A stretch of DNA of 64,000 bases from Pararhizobium qamdonense (GCF_029277445.1 NZ_CP119566.1:62001-126000), one strand, 5' to 3'. Shown: positions 20,655-30,114, numbered from the stretch's first letter. The notes: generated by a model not told the origin, from the sequence alone. Translations and numbers: made by a program.

Positions 20655-20969
20655 TCAGTAATTGAAGCCGCGCAGCTGGCGTTCGATCGATGGGGGAAGG
20701 CGCATCGACCGGAAGGCAGGGCCGTCGCCGCGGCGGCAGGAATTGACGGTATCATAGACCGGGTCGAGGCTCGTGATGTGGCGCTTGACCAGCACCTGCT
20801 CGCATTTCAGGCGCTTGGCATCTTCAGCCTGCTCCTGCGTCGTCACGCCCGGAAGATCACTGAAAACCTGGGCAAACTGCAGGGGTTCGGGAGACACCGA
20901 GCCTGCTGCGGCAGGATGTACGGACACGATCAAAGCCATGGAAAAAAGAACAGCCTTCGGGATCAACAT
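20655..20969 (-). CDS. Small exported protein of unknown function
   Basis: A 104-residue protein with a signal peptide (MLIPKAVLFSMALIVSVHPAAAG) and probable cleavage after about residue 22. The mature part has two Cys residues (LKCEQVLV and NSCRRGDG) that could form a disulfide, and ends in an ERQLRGFNY tail. ATG at 20969 has GGAG six bases upstream; a TTG at 20981 is the other in-frame start. No family was recognised. It is monocistronic, upstream of and in the same orientation as the dehydrogenase gene. Confidence 0.65.
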   Translation of the reverse strand: MLIPKAVLFSMALIVSVHPAAAGSVSPEPLQFAQVFSDLPGVTTQEQAEDAKRLKCEQVLVKRHITSLDPVYDTVNSCRRGDGPAFRSMRLPPSIERQLRGFNY

Positions 20970-21109
20970 CTCAAGCTCCAAGCCTGCCCGACAGGGTCAC
21001 CACTCTCCCCCGGGCGTCAAGGAGACGGTATCGTTTCCGGTGAACTTGCGCTATAGCCCAACGACTTGAACGAGAGCGCGGCATTTTCCCGGCTGATGTG
21101 GGGTTTTCC

Positions 21110-21736
21110 ATGGCAAATACAATACGGCTTCACGAAGGCGACATTTCAGTTGAAGACGCCGCCCGCTACAAGGGGGCGATTGCCATCGACACCGAAACGC
21201 TCGGCCTTATTCCGCGCCGCGACCGGCTCTGCCTCGTGCAGCTTTCGCCGGGCGACGGCACCGCCGACGTAATCCGGATCGCCAAGGGCCAGACGCAGGC
21301 ACCCAACCTCACCGCCATGCTGGAAGACCCGGCCCGGCAGAAGATTTTCCATTTCGGCCGTTTCGACATTGCCGTGCTGTTTCAAACCTTTGGGGTCACG
21401 GCGGCGCCGGTGTTCTGCACCAAGATCGCCTCGCGGCTGACACGCACCTATACCGACCGGCATGGGCTGAAGGACAATCTGAAGGAAATGCTCGAGGTTG
21501 ATATTTCCAAGCATCAACAGTCGTCCGACTGGGCCGCCGATAAACTCTCGCAGGCGCAGCTCGAATATGCTGCGTCCGACGTGCTTTATCTGCATGCGCT
21601 GCGCGACAAGCTGACGGCGCGGCTGATCCGCGATGGCCGCGCCGAACATGCCGACGCCTGCTTTGCCTTTCTGCCCACCCGCTCCAAGCTCGACCTTCTG
21701 GGCTGGGACGAAACGGATATATTCGCGCATAGCTGA
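21110..21736 (+). CDS. Short ribonuclease D-type 3'-5' exonuclease
   Basis: A 208-residue DEDDy exonuclease. Exo I is AIDTETLGL (two acidic metal ligands), Exo II is FHFGRFDIAVL and Exo III is YAASDVLYL with the catalytic Tyr. The HRDC domains of classical RNase D (about 370 aa) are absent, so this is the compact form common in alphaproteobacteria. It is probably involved in trimming tRNA or other stable RNA. ATG at 21110 is preceded by GTGGGG; the ATG at 21098 is an alternative. Confidence 0.88.
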   Translation: MANTIRLHEGDISVEDAARYKGAIAIDTETLGLIPRRDRLCLVQLSPGDGTADVIRIAKGQTQAPNLTAMLEDPARQKIFHFGRFDIAVLFQTFGVTAAPVFCTKIASRLTRTYTDRHGLKDNLKEMLEVDISKHQQSSDWAADKLSQAQLEYAASDVLYLHALRDKLTARLIRDGRAEHADACFAFLPTRSKLDLLGWDETDIFAHS

Positions 21737-21836
21737 TGCCGCGGAATTGCGTGATCGCCAAACGAGGTTAATCAAGCATTAAAGGTTGCCCTTTACTGTC
21801 AGCTTTATCCCACGTTGCAGATCGCGCGGAGCAGCC

Positions 21837-23201
21837 ATGATCACCCCCCTCCAGGCGAGTGCCGGAACAGTTTCCACCACGCTGATGCAGTCGATGATCG
21901 ACCAGGCGGACGAAAAGCGTATTGAAGACGAAAAGAAGGCGCGCAAGGACACCAAAGAGGACGACATCCTCAAGGCGCGCATGTCCGCCAGCAAGAGCCA
22001 TGCGGCGCTGAACGACAAGGTCAACGCCCATTTCTTCGGCGCCTTAAAGAGCGACGACAATCCGATGGCGCAGTTGATCTCGCGCTTTTTGAACGTTTTG
22101 GGGGTAGAGCGCGGCAAGGATGAGACCGATCTGGATTTCGGCACCCGCGTCGAGGATTCGCTGACGCTGGTTCAGATGATCGGCAAGAAGGAAGCCAATC
22201 TTCCCATCGTTTCGCCCATTCCCGGCGGCGCACAGGAAATCACGCTGGCCCGTTTCCGCGTCTCCGTCGATGACATCGATGCCGTTCTGAACGGTACCGC
22301 CGAAGAGGCGACCGACATGGCCAAGATGGCGGCGCGTTTTGTGACCCAATATGGCTTGACGCAGAACGAAGGCGAAGAGGACATAGTTTACAGCAAGCGC
22401 ATCGGCGAGACGATGGCGAGTGCACGTAAATCGATGCCTGCCAGCATCGAGGAACTGGAAACCAAGACCGGCCTGCGCGATCTCGGCATTACAGCCGCCC
22501 AGATGGTGGATGCGATCAAGCGCCCCTCTGGAACCCAGGCGAAAATCATCCAGGAAGTCCTTGACGATGACGCACGCTCAAACGGCACCTCGGCGCAGGA
22601 TGCCCAGATTGCGATCCAGCGGCTGGAAGACATCGCCGATCCGAAATCCATCGAAGAATTGAAGCTGGCGCGAACGCAGCAGCCGGACCCGACCCGCGTC
22701 GAGACCGCAGAAACGCGGCAAGAGCGCGAAGAGGACATTCGCAAGCTGGAAGCCGGCGAAAAGCTGGAGGACGTCAAGGACGTTCAGGAGACGATCGAAA
22801 AGGTCAACGACGCCCTGCTCAACGCTCCCGGAAACACGGGCACGCCGGCCGTTGACGGCAAGCCTGTTGCAGAAATTGTCACATCCGGCGACCTGCTTTT
22901 GACCTTGGCCGCCGGCGCCGAAATGGCGGAAATTCAAGACGAGGCAGAAAGTGCCGCTGCCAGCAACAGCGCGGCAGGCAAGGCCGACGCGGCCGGCCCG
23001 GAAGCCGGATCGACGGAAACGTCCGACGAGGCCAAGGACGAGGCAGAAGCGGCCGTTACCCTCGCCCGCGCGGGCCCCGGAGATGCCGGAACGCCAGGGG
23101 GCGAGGACGGGCAGGCAAGCGGCATCCTGCCGGTCAGCCTGGACGAAAACGGCATTTACGAAATTCTGAAGCGCCAGGCCGAAGCGACACGGACTGCCTG
23201 A
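21837..23201 (+). CDS. Large acidic low-complexity protein of unknown function
   Basis: A 454-residue protein without signal peptide or membrane segments. The N-terminus (1-70) is rich in Lys/Glu/Asp and probably helical. A middle part (about 70-300) has two or three similar helical stretches (VEDSLTLVQMIGKK, GETMASARKSMPASIEELE). The C-terminal third is Ala/Glu/Gly-rich and probably disordered, before a short ordered end (LDENGIYEILKRQA). ATG at 21837 follows GCGGAG. No family was recognised. It converges on the DUF6665-like gene with adjoining stop codons. Confidence 0.72.
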   Translation: MITPLQASAGTVSTTLMQSMIDQADEKRIEDEKKARKDTKEDDILKARMSASKSHAALNDKVNAHFFGALKSDDNPMAQLISRFLNVLGVERGKDETDLDFGTRVEDSLTLVQMIGKKEANLPIVSPIPGGAQEITLARFRVSVDDIDAVLNGTAEEATDMAKMAARFVTQYGLTQNEGEEDIVYSKRIGETMASARKSMPASIEELETKTGLRDLGITAAQMVDAIKRPSGTQAKIIQEVLDDDARSNGTSAQDAQIAIQRLEDIADPKSIEELKLARTQQPDPTRVETAETRQEREEDIRKLEAGEKLEDVKDVQETIEKVNDALLNAPGNTGTPAVDGKPVAEIVTSGDLLLTLAAGAEMAEIQDEAESAAASNSAAGKADAAGPEAGSTETSDEAKDEAEAAVTLARAGPGDAGTPGGEDGQASGILPVSLDENGIYEILKRQAEATRTA

Positions 23202-23537
23202 TCAGGTTTTGCGCCTGACGATGCCAAGGCGAGCCATCACTTCTTTCGGGATACCATAGCGCTGGACGGCATCGCGGTTTGAGCGCAGGCCGCAGATTTC
23301 GCGCTGGATGAAGAAGGCCCAGACGACATCTGCGGCATCATCCAGCAATTGCTCGCGCCGCTCCGGCGTGGTTGCGGGATCGCTCAGCACGCTCAAGGCG
23401 GCAATCGCTCTTTCCACCTTCAATCCATGGCGGCCAAGCGCATCGGCCCGCTCCGACATCAGCTCGTATTCGAGCAGGTTGAGGCCGGTATCCCGGCTCA
23501 AGGATGGCGACAGCGATTGCGGCGGACGAACCGTCAT
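23202..23537 (-). CDS. Conserved hypothetical protein, probably DUF6665 family
   Basis: A 111-residue, mostly helical soluble protein. The LNLLEYELMSERADALGRHG segment and DAADVVWAFFIQREICGLR match what I remember of the alphaproteobacterial DUF6665 group. ATG at 23537 has GGAG upstream; a longer frame from 23567 has no ribosome site. Function is unknown. Its stop codon directly abuts that of the convergent gene. Confidence 0.75.
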   Translation of the reverse strand: MTVRPPQSLSPSLSRDTGLNLLEYELMSERADALGRHGLKVERAIAALSVLSDPATTPERREQLLDDAADVVWAFFIQREICGLRSNRDAVQRYGIPKEVMARLGIVRRKT

Positions 23538-23609
23538 CTTGCAGGCTCCACGATAGACCAGAGCCAAAGATGGGGCGGGATCGCCGCCCAGGCAATATCT
23601 TATTTTATC

Positions 23610-24992
23610 CTATTTCGCGCGGGCGCGGATTTCCTCAAAACGCCAATCCCGCCGCAGATCGCCATTCCGCCAAACGGTTTCGAGATGATTCTGGCGGTCC
23701 TTGAGCTCATCGAGCCGTACAGCCTCAAGGCCGCCGAGACCGTTGACGACGGCCTGGCGTCCTGCCTTGGAGGCCTTGACGTTCATGGTGGCTGGGCGCT
23801 TGAAAACGTCATGCCATGTGCCGGTCTCGTCGAGCCGCGCATTGGTTTTCATGGCGAAGGAATAGGTATCGCGATTGACCTTCTGCAACAGCGCGCCGCC
23901 CATGCCGAAGGCGATATTTTCCGCCGAAAAGCCGAAGGCTTCCAGCCGGCCGAGGATCTGGCTGATATCGGCGGTGGAAATGCCGTCGCCCTGGATCACC
24001 CGGACGGATTTGTCGAGCACCTTGTAGCCCTTGCCATTCAGCGACGAGCCGAAATGATAGTCGAGCTGCTTGATCACATGCACCGGCGTCTCGATCGGAT
24101 CGCCGCTATCGGGCCGGATGACCACCGTACCGCCGCTTGCCCTCACCTTTTCGCGCAGCTGCTCGCCCCAGATTTCCGAGACGGCGTAATTGATGTCGTA
24201 GCTATCCGACACCACGGCGAACATGCCGCCGCCGGCAAAGCGATCGATCATGTTGGAATAGGCTTCCGCTTCCCGCTCCACGCCCCAGGCGGTCATGGTC
24301 GAATGTTCGGAGGCGGGGATCGAGAACCCGGCCATTTCGGCGCCATAGTAACGCCGCGCATAGAGAACGCCTGTCACGGTATCCGTGCCCATGAAATTGA
24401 CGAGATGGGCTGCTCCGCCAAGACCGGCCTGTTCGAGAGCGCCGACGCCACGGGCGCCAAAATCGTGCAGGCGGAACGGCAGGGCTGCTTCCGGATCGTC
24501 GCAGGTTTTTTCCAGAACCGGCCGGATGATCTGCTTGATCTTGCGGGCATTGCTGGCGACCGAGGACGGATACCAGACGGCGCGCAGGAGTGCGGTTTCG
24601 ATATAGGAGGTGAGCCAGAAGCTCTCCGGATCGGTATTGAGGATCTGCACCATCGGCACGCCACGGCGCAAAAGCGTTCCCTCCGGCAGAGCCTGGATCT
24701 CGAGCGGCAGGTAGCCGCCGAAATGATCGACGATGCGCATCCAGCCGGCGCGATTGAACGGCAGGCCATGGGCGACGACAACTGCTTCGGCCTCATCGAC
24801 ATCGGCGGATGTCACCGGCTTGCCGAGATACTCCTTCAGGAACATCTGCAGGCCGAAGAACACGACGTCGGCCTGATCCGGATGCCCGCGCGTCTCGATA
24901 TAGGCGCAGATACCTTTCGTGCCGGGCGGATATTGCAGGAAATGGCTGAACTTGTAGCTGTCGGTGTTGAGGATCAGGTTGGTCAGGTTCAT
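23610..24992 (-). CDS. nadV: Nicotinamide phosphoribosyltransferase (NAMPT/NadV type)
   Basis: A 460-residue enzyme that aligns by eye with vertebrate NAMPT rather than bacterial PncB: DSYKFSHFLQYPPGT near the start, NTDPESFWLTSYIET, KLHDFG-like RLHDFGARGV, FMGTDTVTGV, EHSTMTAWG, VSDSYDI, IIRPDSG-like VIRPDSGDP and RVIQGDG. It makes NMN from nicotinamide and PRPP for NAD salvage in the cytoplasm. ATG at 24992 follows GGGGGG; the frame extends to 25070 without a better start. It often carries the generic name nicotinate phosphoribosyltransferase. Confidence 0.9.
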   Translation of the reverse strand: MNLTNLILNTDSYKFSHFLQYPPGTKGICAYIETRGHPDQADVVFFGLQMFLKEYLGKPVTSADVDEAEAVVVAHGLPFNRAGWMRIVDHFGGYLPLEIQALPEGTLLRRGVPMVQILNTDPESFWLTSYIETALLRAVWYPSSVASNARKIKQIIRPVLEKTCDDPEAALPFRLHDFGARGVGALEQAGLGGAAHLVNFMGTDTVTGVLYARRYYGAEMAGFSIPASEHSTMTAWGVEREAEAYSNMIDRFAGGGMFAVVSDSYDINYAVSEIWGEQLREKVRASGGTVVIRPDSGDPIETPVHVIKQLDYHFGSSLNGKGYKVLDKSVRVIQGDGISTADISQILGRLEAFGFSAENIAFGMGGALLQKVNRDTYSFAMKTNARLDETGTWHDVFKRPATMNVKASKAGRQAVVNGLGGLEAVRLDELKDRQNHLETVWRNGDLRRDWRFEEIRARAK

Positions 24993-25350
24993 CGCATTCC
25001 CCCCGAAAGCAATTCCAAGCAGCGCCGCGAACTGCGGCGGCGCAGGGCCAAGATGTACGCGAGCCGCCAAGAGGCGGCAAGGGCCAACGGGCGGCCTGCC
25101 AGTCGCGGCAATCAGCCCGCGTCATGGTTAATATTCTGTCAATCATTCCACCTTAAGATGGGGAATACAAAGCCCGGCAACTTCGGTTGCACGCCGCAGC
25201 CGCAGTCCAGTATGGCCCGTGAACGCGCCGCCGGGCTTGCGCATGAAGCGCCATCATCCCTCGACTGTGCCTGGTGACTTCAGGCCTTTAGGCTGCCTGC
25301 CGGGACAGATATGGCTGCAAAGCCGCCACGCGAACAGGACGGAGATTGCG
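24993..25350. other. Divergent intergenic region, no recognised element
   Basis: This 358-bp stretch separates nadV from the large gene at 25351 and must hold both promoters. I saw no NAD-linked riboswitch, clear operator palindrome or repeat in it. Confidence 0.5.
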
Positions 25351-27204
25351 ATGCTGATGCCCATTCTCTCAGTCAAGGCGCCGATTGCGGCGGCACAAGG
25401 AGCATCAGCCGTCGAAGCCGCCCCTTCGCGGGAGCGCGCGCCGATCGTCGCGATCCCCGGCCGGATCTCCGGAACCCAGTCGGAAGCGGTTTTGAAAATC
25501 CTTGAGACCTTGAACCGGCATCTGCTGGGAACCGAGCCCTTGCCGAAGGATGCCTTGATCCGCCTGCTCGACACGCTGGCGAAAATCCTGAAATTTCCAC
25601 CTTTGCCGCAGGAGACATTGCGCGATTTCACCAAGCGGCTGGCTGTCTTTCTGGAAACACTGCCTCCGGCAACGCGGGTGGCGCTGGAAAAGCAGCTGGG
25701 GCAGCACAATCTGGCGATCTCCATCAAGATCCTCGCCGAAGTGCTGAAGATGCCCTCGCTCAGCGATATGTCGCGCCCGCTCGACAGGCCGGTTGTGGCG
25801 CCCACGGTTCCCCGCGCCGGCAGCACGCTGCCGGATGGCAGGCCATTGCCGGCTGCAACCGTGCAGCAGGGCCAGGCGCAGGTACCCGTGCCGAGCCGTC
25901 AGGCACTGGCGAACATCCCGCAGATGATTGTGCCGAATCCGGCTCTTATTGCTGACCCCGGGCTGCTGCAAGCCGCGCTGAAGAAGGCGTTTGGTGGTGA
26001 CGATACGGCTTCCGCAGTCATTGCCTTTGAAGAGAGCATCGACGGGGACAGCGCGGCAACAGCGGCGCGTGCCGAGCAATCCCCGCCGAAGGGCCAGACG
26101 GCAAGCGGGAACGGCACGGCCGCCACCAGCGGGCAGCCGCAACAAACGGCCAAGGCGAATTCCGACACGATCCCGCTGCTGCGCGCCGCTGCCGCCTTTC
26201 TGGCTGATGATCCGGAGGCTCTTTCCCAAGTCGCCACGATCACATCCGGCATGGATGCTGAGTTGAAGGCGGAACTGGTGGAAGAACTGGGGCTCGACCT
26301 TATGGAACCGAAGGAAATGTCCACGCAGCCGGGGCGCTCTTCCGGTGCGGCGGGGGCGCAGGCGCAGACCGAGGGTGATGAATTCGGCACGGCGCAAGCC
26401 CGGCCGGACACAGCCGATCAGGCAGTGCCGGGCGCAAGTTCTGCCGCTGAAGGTGAGAGAACCGAGGCCGATGGCGGCACGGTTCTTGATCCCGGCGAGC
26501 GAGAGATCGATCTCCAGGATCCCTCCATTGCCAGCGCCGATGAGATGCCGTCGTCTTTCTCCGAAACCGAGATGGACCACCCGGAAAAGAGCCTTGCGCA
26601 GACGCTGAAAGCGCTGGTGGAAGCCAGCCTGCCGCTGCCTGGCGCCACGCCGGACAAAACCGGGACGCTGTTTGCCCTTATGGCAGGCGACACGGCGGAT
26701 ATGAGTGCTGAAATCCTGTTTGCGCAACTGGAAGCCGCTGACATCGACGGGGCGCTGCCGGACACATCTGTGCTGACAGGCGATACAGGCGATCAAACCG
26801 AGCCGCTTGCGCTGGAATCCGAGGCTTGGAGCGCAGTGCTCGATGGACCTGAGGAGAAAGCGGCAGGCCGCCAGGTGCGGCTGCATTCAGCTTCTATGGA
26901 CGAAAGTGCACGGGAAGCCCAGGCCATGCGGCTGCCCGATGCCGGGCTCGTCAGAGATGCAATCCCCTTCGCGATGATCCCCTATCTGCCGGCAAAGACG
27001 CAGGCGTCTCGGACCGTGGAGATCGAGGAAGAGGAGCAGCCCGCCTTTTCCGGGCAAGACAGCGCGGATGAAGGCGAACACAGCGAAGAGCGCGGCGAGC
27101 CGGAAGACCAGACCGGGGCCGCGCCGCAGGCGATCACTGAGGACGTGGACGACGAGACGGCAGACGCCTATGACCTCTACCGCCGCATGGGCGGCTATGG
27201 CTGA
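25351..27204 (+). CDS. Large protein of unknown function with disordered centre
   Basis: A 617-residue protein with no signal peptide. Residues 45-145 form a helical domain (VLKILETLNRHLLGTEPLP, LIRLLDTLAKILKFPPLPQ, LAVFLETLPPATRVALEKQL). Most of the middle is Ala/Gly/Gln/Glu-rich low complexity, with short ordered islands (LLRAAAAFLADDPEALSQV, LAQTLKALVEASLPLPG). The C-terminus has FAMIPYLP and ends YDLYRRMGGYG. ATG at 25351 has GGAG at six bases. The layout recalls secreted rulers or scaffolds such as FliK, but no defining motif was found and no flagellar genes are near. Function is unknown. Confidence 0.72.
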   Translation: MLMPILSVKAPIAAAQGASAVEAAPSRERAPIVAIPGRISGTQSEAVLKILETLNRHLLGTEPLPKDALIRLLDTLAKILKFPPLPQETLRDFTKRLAVFLETLPPATRVALEKQLGQHNLAISIKILAEVLKMPSLSDMSRPLDRPVVAPTVPRAGSTLPDGRPLPAATVQQGQAQVPVPSRQALANIPQMIVPNPALIADPGLLQAALKKAFGGDDTASAVIAFEESIDGDSAATAARAEQSPPKGQTASGNGTAATSGQPQQTAKANSDTIPLLRAAAAFLADDPEALSQVATITSGMDAELKAELVEELGLDLMEPKEMSTQPGRSSGAAGAQAQTEGDEFGTAQARPDTADQAVPGASSAAEGERTEADGGTVLDPGEREIDLQDPSIASADEMPSSFSETEMDHPEKSLAQTLKALVEASLPLPGATPDKTGTLFALMAGDTADMSAEILFAQLEAADIDGALPDTSVLTGDTGDQTEPLALESEAWSAVLDGPEEKAAGRQVRLHSASMDESAREAQAMRLPDAGLVRDAIPFAMIPYLPAKTQASRTVEIEEEEQPAFSGQDSADEGEHSEERGEPEDQTGAAPQAITEDVDDETADAYDLYRRMGGYG

Positions 27205-27242
27205 GCGGCTACGCGCCGCTCCAGCCTTTGGACCAGGCCATG

Positions 27243-27279
27243 AAAAAGCCCGCGGAAATTGCTTTCCGCGGGCTTTTTT
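27243..27279. terminator. Bidirectional rho-independent terminator
   Basis: A 16-bp perfect stem (27243-27258 with 27263-27278) with loop TTGC is flanked by A and T runs on both sides, so it can stop the rightward unknown gene and the leftward rpsA transcript. Confidence 0.92.
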
Positions 27280-27296
27280 ATTCGGACTGCAGAGGC

Positions 27297-29000
27297 TTAT
27301 TCGCCGCCGCGGTTCTTCAGGGCTGCGCCCAGGATGTCGCCGAGCGAAGCGCCCGAGTCGGACGAACCGAACTGTGCGACGGCTTCCTTCTCTTCAGCGA
27401 TTTCCAGAGCCTTGATCGACAGCATGACCTTGCGGTCCTTCTTGGAGAAGTTGGTGACGCGGGCGTCGACAACCTGACCAACGGAGAAACGCTCCGGACG
27501 CTGTTCGTCGCGGTCACGCGACAGATCGGCACGGCGGATGAACGAGGTGAGGTCTTCGTGGTTGACGAGCTTCACTTCGATGCCACCGTCGTTGACGGCG
27601 AGGACTTCGCACGAAACAACGGCGTTCTTGCGCAGGTCGCCGGAAGCAGCAGCGTCGCCGACTGCGTCCTTGCCGAGCTGCTTGATGCCGAGCGAGATGC
27701 GTTCCTTTTCGACGTCCACATCCAGAACGACGGCCTTGACCATGTCGCCCTTGTTGAACTCTTCGATGACCTGTTCGCCCGGACGGTTCCAGTCGAGGTC
27801 GGAGAGATGCACCATGCCGTCAACGTCGCCGTCGAGGCCAATGAACAGGCCGAATTCGGTCTTGTTCTTGACTTCGCCTTCAACTTCCGTGCCAGCCGGA
27901 TGGCTGTGCGCGAATGCCTGCCACGGATTCTCGAGCGTCTGCTTGAGGCCGAGCGAGATGCGGCGCTTGGTCGGATCGACTTCGAGAACGACAACGTCGA
28001 CTTCCTGCGTCGTGGACAGGATCTTGCCGGGATGTACGTTCTTCTTGGTCCAGGACATTTCGGAGATGTGGATCAGGCCTTCGATGCCCGGCTCCAGCTC
28101 TACGAACGCACCGTAATCGGTGATGTTGGTGACGGTACCGGAGATCTTCTTGCCGACCGGGTACTTGGCACCGATGCCATCCCAAGGATCCGACTCGAGC
28201 TGCTTCATGCCGAGCGAGATGCGGTGGGTTTCCTGGTTGATGCGGATGATCTGAACCTTGACCTGCTGGCCGATGTTCAGGATTTCCGACGGATGGTTGA
28301 CGCGGCGCCATGCCATGTCGGTGACGTGCAGCAGGCCGTCAATGCCGCCGAGATCAACGAACGCACCGTAATCGGTGATGTTCTTGACGACGCCGTCAAC
28401 AACCTGGCCTTCTTCGAGGTTCTGCACGATTTCCGAACGCTGTTCAGCACGCGATTCTTCCAGAACCGTACGGCGCGAAACCACGATGTTGCCGCGGCGC
28501 TTGTCCATCTTGAGGATTTCGAAGGGCTGCGGGTTGTGCATCAGCGGGGTAACGTCGCGGATCGGACGGATGTCGACCTGCGAGCGCGGCAGGAAGGCAA
28601 CGGCACCATCCAGATCGACGGTGAAACCACCCTTGACCTGGTTGAAGATGACGCCTTCGACGCGTTCGCCGGCTTCGAACTTGACTTCGAGGCGGACCCA
28701 GCTCTCTTCGCGGCGAGCCTTCTCGCGCGACAGAACGGCTTCGCCCATCGCATTTTCGATGCGCTCGACGTAAACTTCGACTTCATCGCCGACCTTCAGC
28801 GTGCCGTCCTTGGCCTTCGCGCCGAATTCCTTCAGAGCGATGCGGCCTTCGACCTTGAGGCCGACGTCAACGATCGCGACGTCCTTCTCGATGGCCGTTA
28901 CAATACCCTTGGTGACGTAGCCTTCGGCAAGATCCTGGGTGGCAAAGGATTCCTGCAGCAACGCGGCAAAATCGTCGCGGGTGGGGTTAGCTTGAGACAT
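27297..29000 (-). CDS. rpsA: 30S ribosomal protein S1
   Basis: A 567-residue protein with six S1/OB-fold RNA-binding repeats. Typical repeat cores are seen, such as KNITDYGAFVDLGGIDGLLHVTDMAW and NKTEFGLFIGLDGDVDGMVHLSDLDW (quoted in part only: GAFVDLGG, GLFIGLDG). It recruits mRNA to the small subunit. ATG at 29000 follows AGGAG; an in-frame ATG at 29030 would exceed family length. It lies downstream of cmk in the usual cmk-rpsA order and ends at the bidirectional terminator. Confidence 0.97.
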   Translation of the reverse strand: MSQANPTRDDFAALLQESFATQDLAEGYVTKGIVTAIEKDVAIVDVGLKVEGRIALKEFGAKAKDGTLKVGDEVEVYVERIENAMGEAVLSREKARREESWVRLEVKFEAGERVEGVIFNQVKGGFTVDLDGAVAFLPRSQVDIRPIRDVTPLMHNPQPFEILKMDKRRGNIVVSRRTVLEESRAEQRSEIVQNLEEGQVVDGVVKNITDYGAFVDLGGIDGLLHVTDMAWRRVNHPSEILNIGQQVKVQIIRINQETHRISLGMKQLESDPWDGIGAKYPVGKKISGTVTNITDYGAFVELEPGIEGLIHISEMSWTKKNVHPGKILSTTQEVDVVVLEVDPTKRRISLGLKQTLENPWQAFAHSHPAGTEVEGEVKNKTEFGLFIGLDGDVDGMVHLSDLDWNRPGEQVIEEFNKGDMVKAVVLDVDVEKERISLGIKQLGKDAVGDAAASGDLRKNAVVSCEVLAVNDGGIEVKLVNHEDLTSFIRRADLSRDRDEQRPERFSVGQVVDARVTNFSKKDRKVMLSIKALEIAEEKEAVAQFGSSDSGASLGDILGAALKNRGGE

Positions 29001-29153
29001 GAATACTCCTGATGTGCCTTCATGGGGCACAGGCGCCGGGGGTTAGCGTTGACAGGTCCAAAAACCATCCGCTCCAATCATGAAGGAGCAAATCCGGCGC
29101 GGGGATGGTGGTTCGAACTTCTTTTGGCGCAGGCGTGACCGGAAAACCGCTGT

Positions 29154-29804
29154 TCAGTTTTCCGAACCTGCTGAATGCTTCCATGCGGCATCGACAAATG
29201 TCTTCGCCGTCAAGAATGCGGCCTCTATACTCATTTCGGACGTATCTAGCAAGTGCGCATCGGACGCCGGGCGCAGCGGGCTGTCGGCCCGTCCCATATC
29301 GCGTTCGTCACGCTTGACGATATCGGCCAGGATCTCCAGAAAATCGGCGGGAATGCCGTTGCCGACGATCTCGTCGAACCGGCGGCGCGCCCGCACTTCG
29401 GCCGACGCCGTCACATAAAGTTTCACCGGCGCCTGCGGGCAGACGACGGTGCCGATATCGCGGCCATCCAGCACCGTGCCCGGCTCGCGACGCGAAAAGG
29501 CGCGCTGCGTCTCGACAAGCGCCTGGCGCACCAGTGGCATGACTGCGATCTTGGAGGCGGCCTCGCCGATCGAATGGGCCGCCAGCACGCCGCGATCGAG
29601 GCCGGAAAGCTCGACATCGCGGGCCATCTGTTCGGCAACCCTCTCGTCGTCCAGGGGCAGGCCGGCATCCAGCAGCGCCTTGGCCGTGGCGCGGTAGGTC
29701 AGCCCGGTATCGAGATGATGGAAGCCATATTCCTCGGCGATCCGGCGCGACAAGGTGCCCTTGCCCGCAGCCGCAGGCCCGTCGATGGCGATGATGAAAG
29801 TCAT
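29154..29804 (-). CDS. cmk: Cytidylate kinase
   Basis: A 216-residue (d)CMP kinase. The P-loop is GPAAAGKGT (residues 9-17), followed by [15 protein letters not shown] and the [23 protein letters not shown] substrate region (DGRDIGT). It phosphorylates CMP/dCMP for nucleotide supply. The gene is cotranscribed toward rpsA with 153 bp between them. The usual upstream partner in relatives, aroA, is not present here. Confidence 0.95.
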   Translation of the reverse strand: MTFIIAIDGPAAAGKGTLSRRIAEEYGFHHLDTGLTYRATAKALLDAGLPLDDERVAEQMARDVELSGLDRGVLAAHSIGEAASKIAVMPLVRQALVETQRAFSRREPGTVLDGRDIGTVVCPQAPVKLYVTASAEVRARRRFDEIVGNGIPADFLEILADIVKRDERDMGRADSPLRPASDAHLLDTSEMSIEAAFLTAKTFVDAAWKHSAGSEN

Positions 29805-30114
29805 TGTCCTACCTGAAATGGATGTGGTCGTCCTGGCGCGCCGCCCGGCACCCCTGGAATCTCACAGTATCGTTCTCCACGGCAAGCGTTTTTGCGGAAT
29901 ACCCCGCCCGCTATCCGCGACTTTGAATGCTGCGTAACACCAAGTTGCAGAATGGTCATCCTCCCTGCCAAAGAAAAGCGCAGCGGGCACTTGGGCAAGT
30001 TAATCTTTGACAGACGCGGCCAAGACGATTATGGGGACCGGCTAATTCATTTCATGTTCAACGCCGGTATTCCGGCAAATGCCGGTAATCCCGGCCATTC
30101 AAGAGGCTTTGACC
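29805..30114. other. Divergent gap between cmk and the TIGR02300 gene, no gene recognised
   Basis: This 310-bp region contains the two divergent promoters and a run of GCCGGTATTCCGGC-type short repeats just before 30115. No aroA fragment or other coding remnant was seen. CGCCGGTATTCCGGCAAATGCCGGTAATCCCGG at about 30062-30094 (given in parts) could fold into overlapping hairpins in the leader of the rightward gene. Confidence 0.45.

Noticed and set aside
19485..21056. A 523-codon frame antisense to the hydroxyacid dehydrogenase and the small exported protein
   Set aside because: The minus-strand dehydrogenase has intact cofactor and catalytic motifs; the plus frame has none.
27228..29012. A 594-codon open frame antisense to rpsA
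   Set aside because: It is a shadow of the regular codon pattern of rpsA; it has no ribosome site and a protein unlike any family, while the opposite strand encodes S1 unambiguously.
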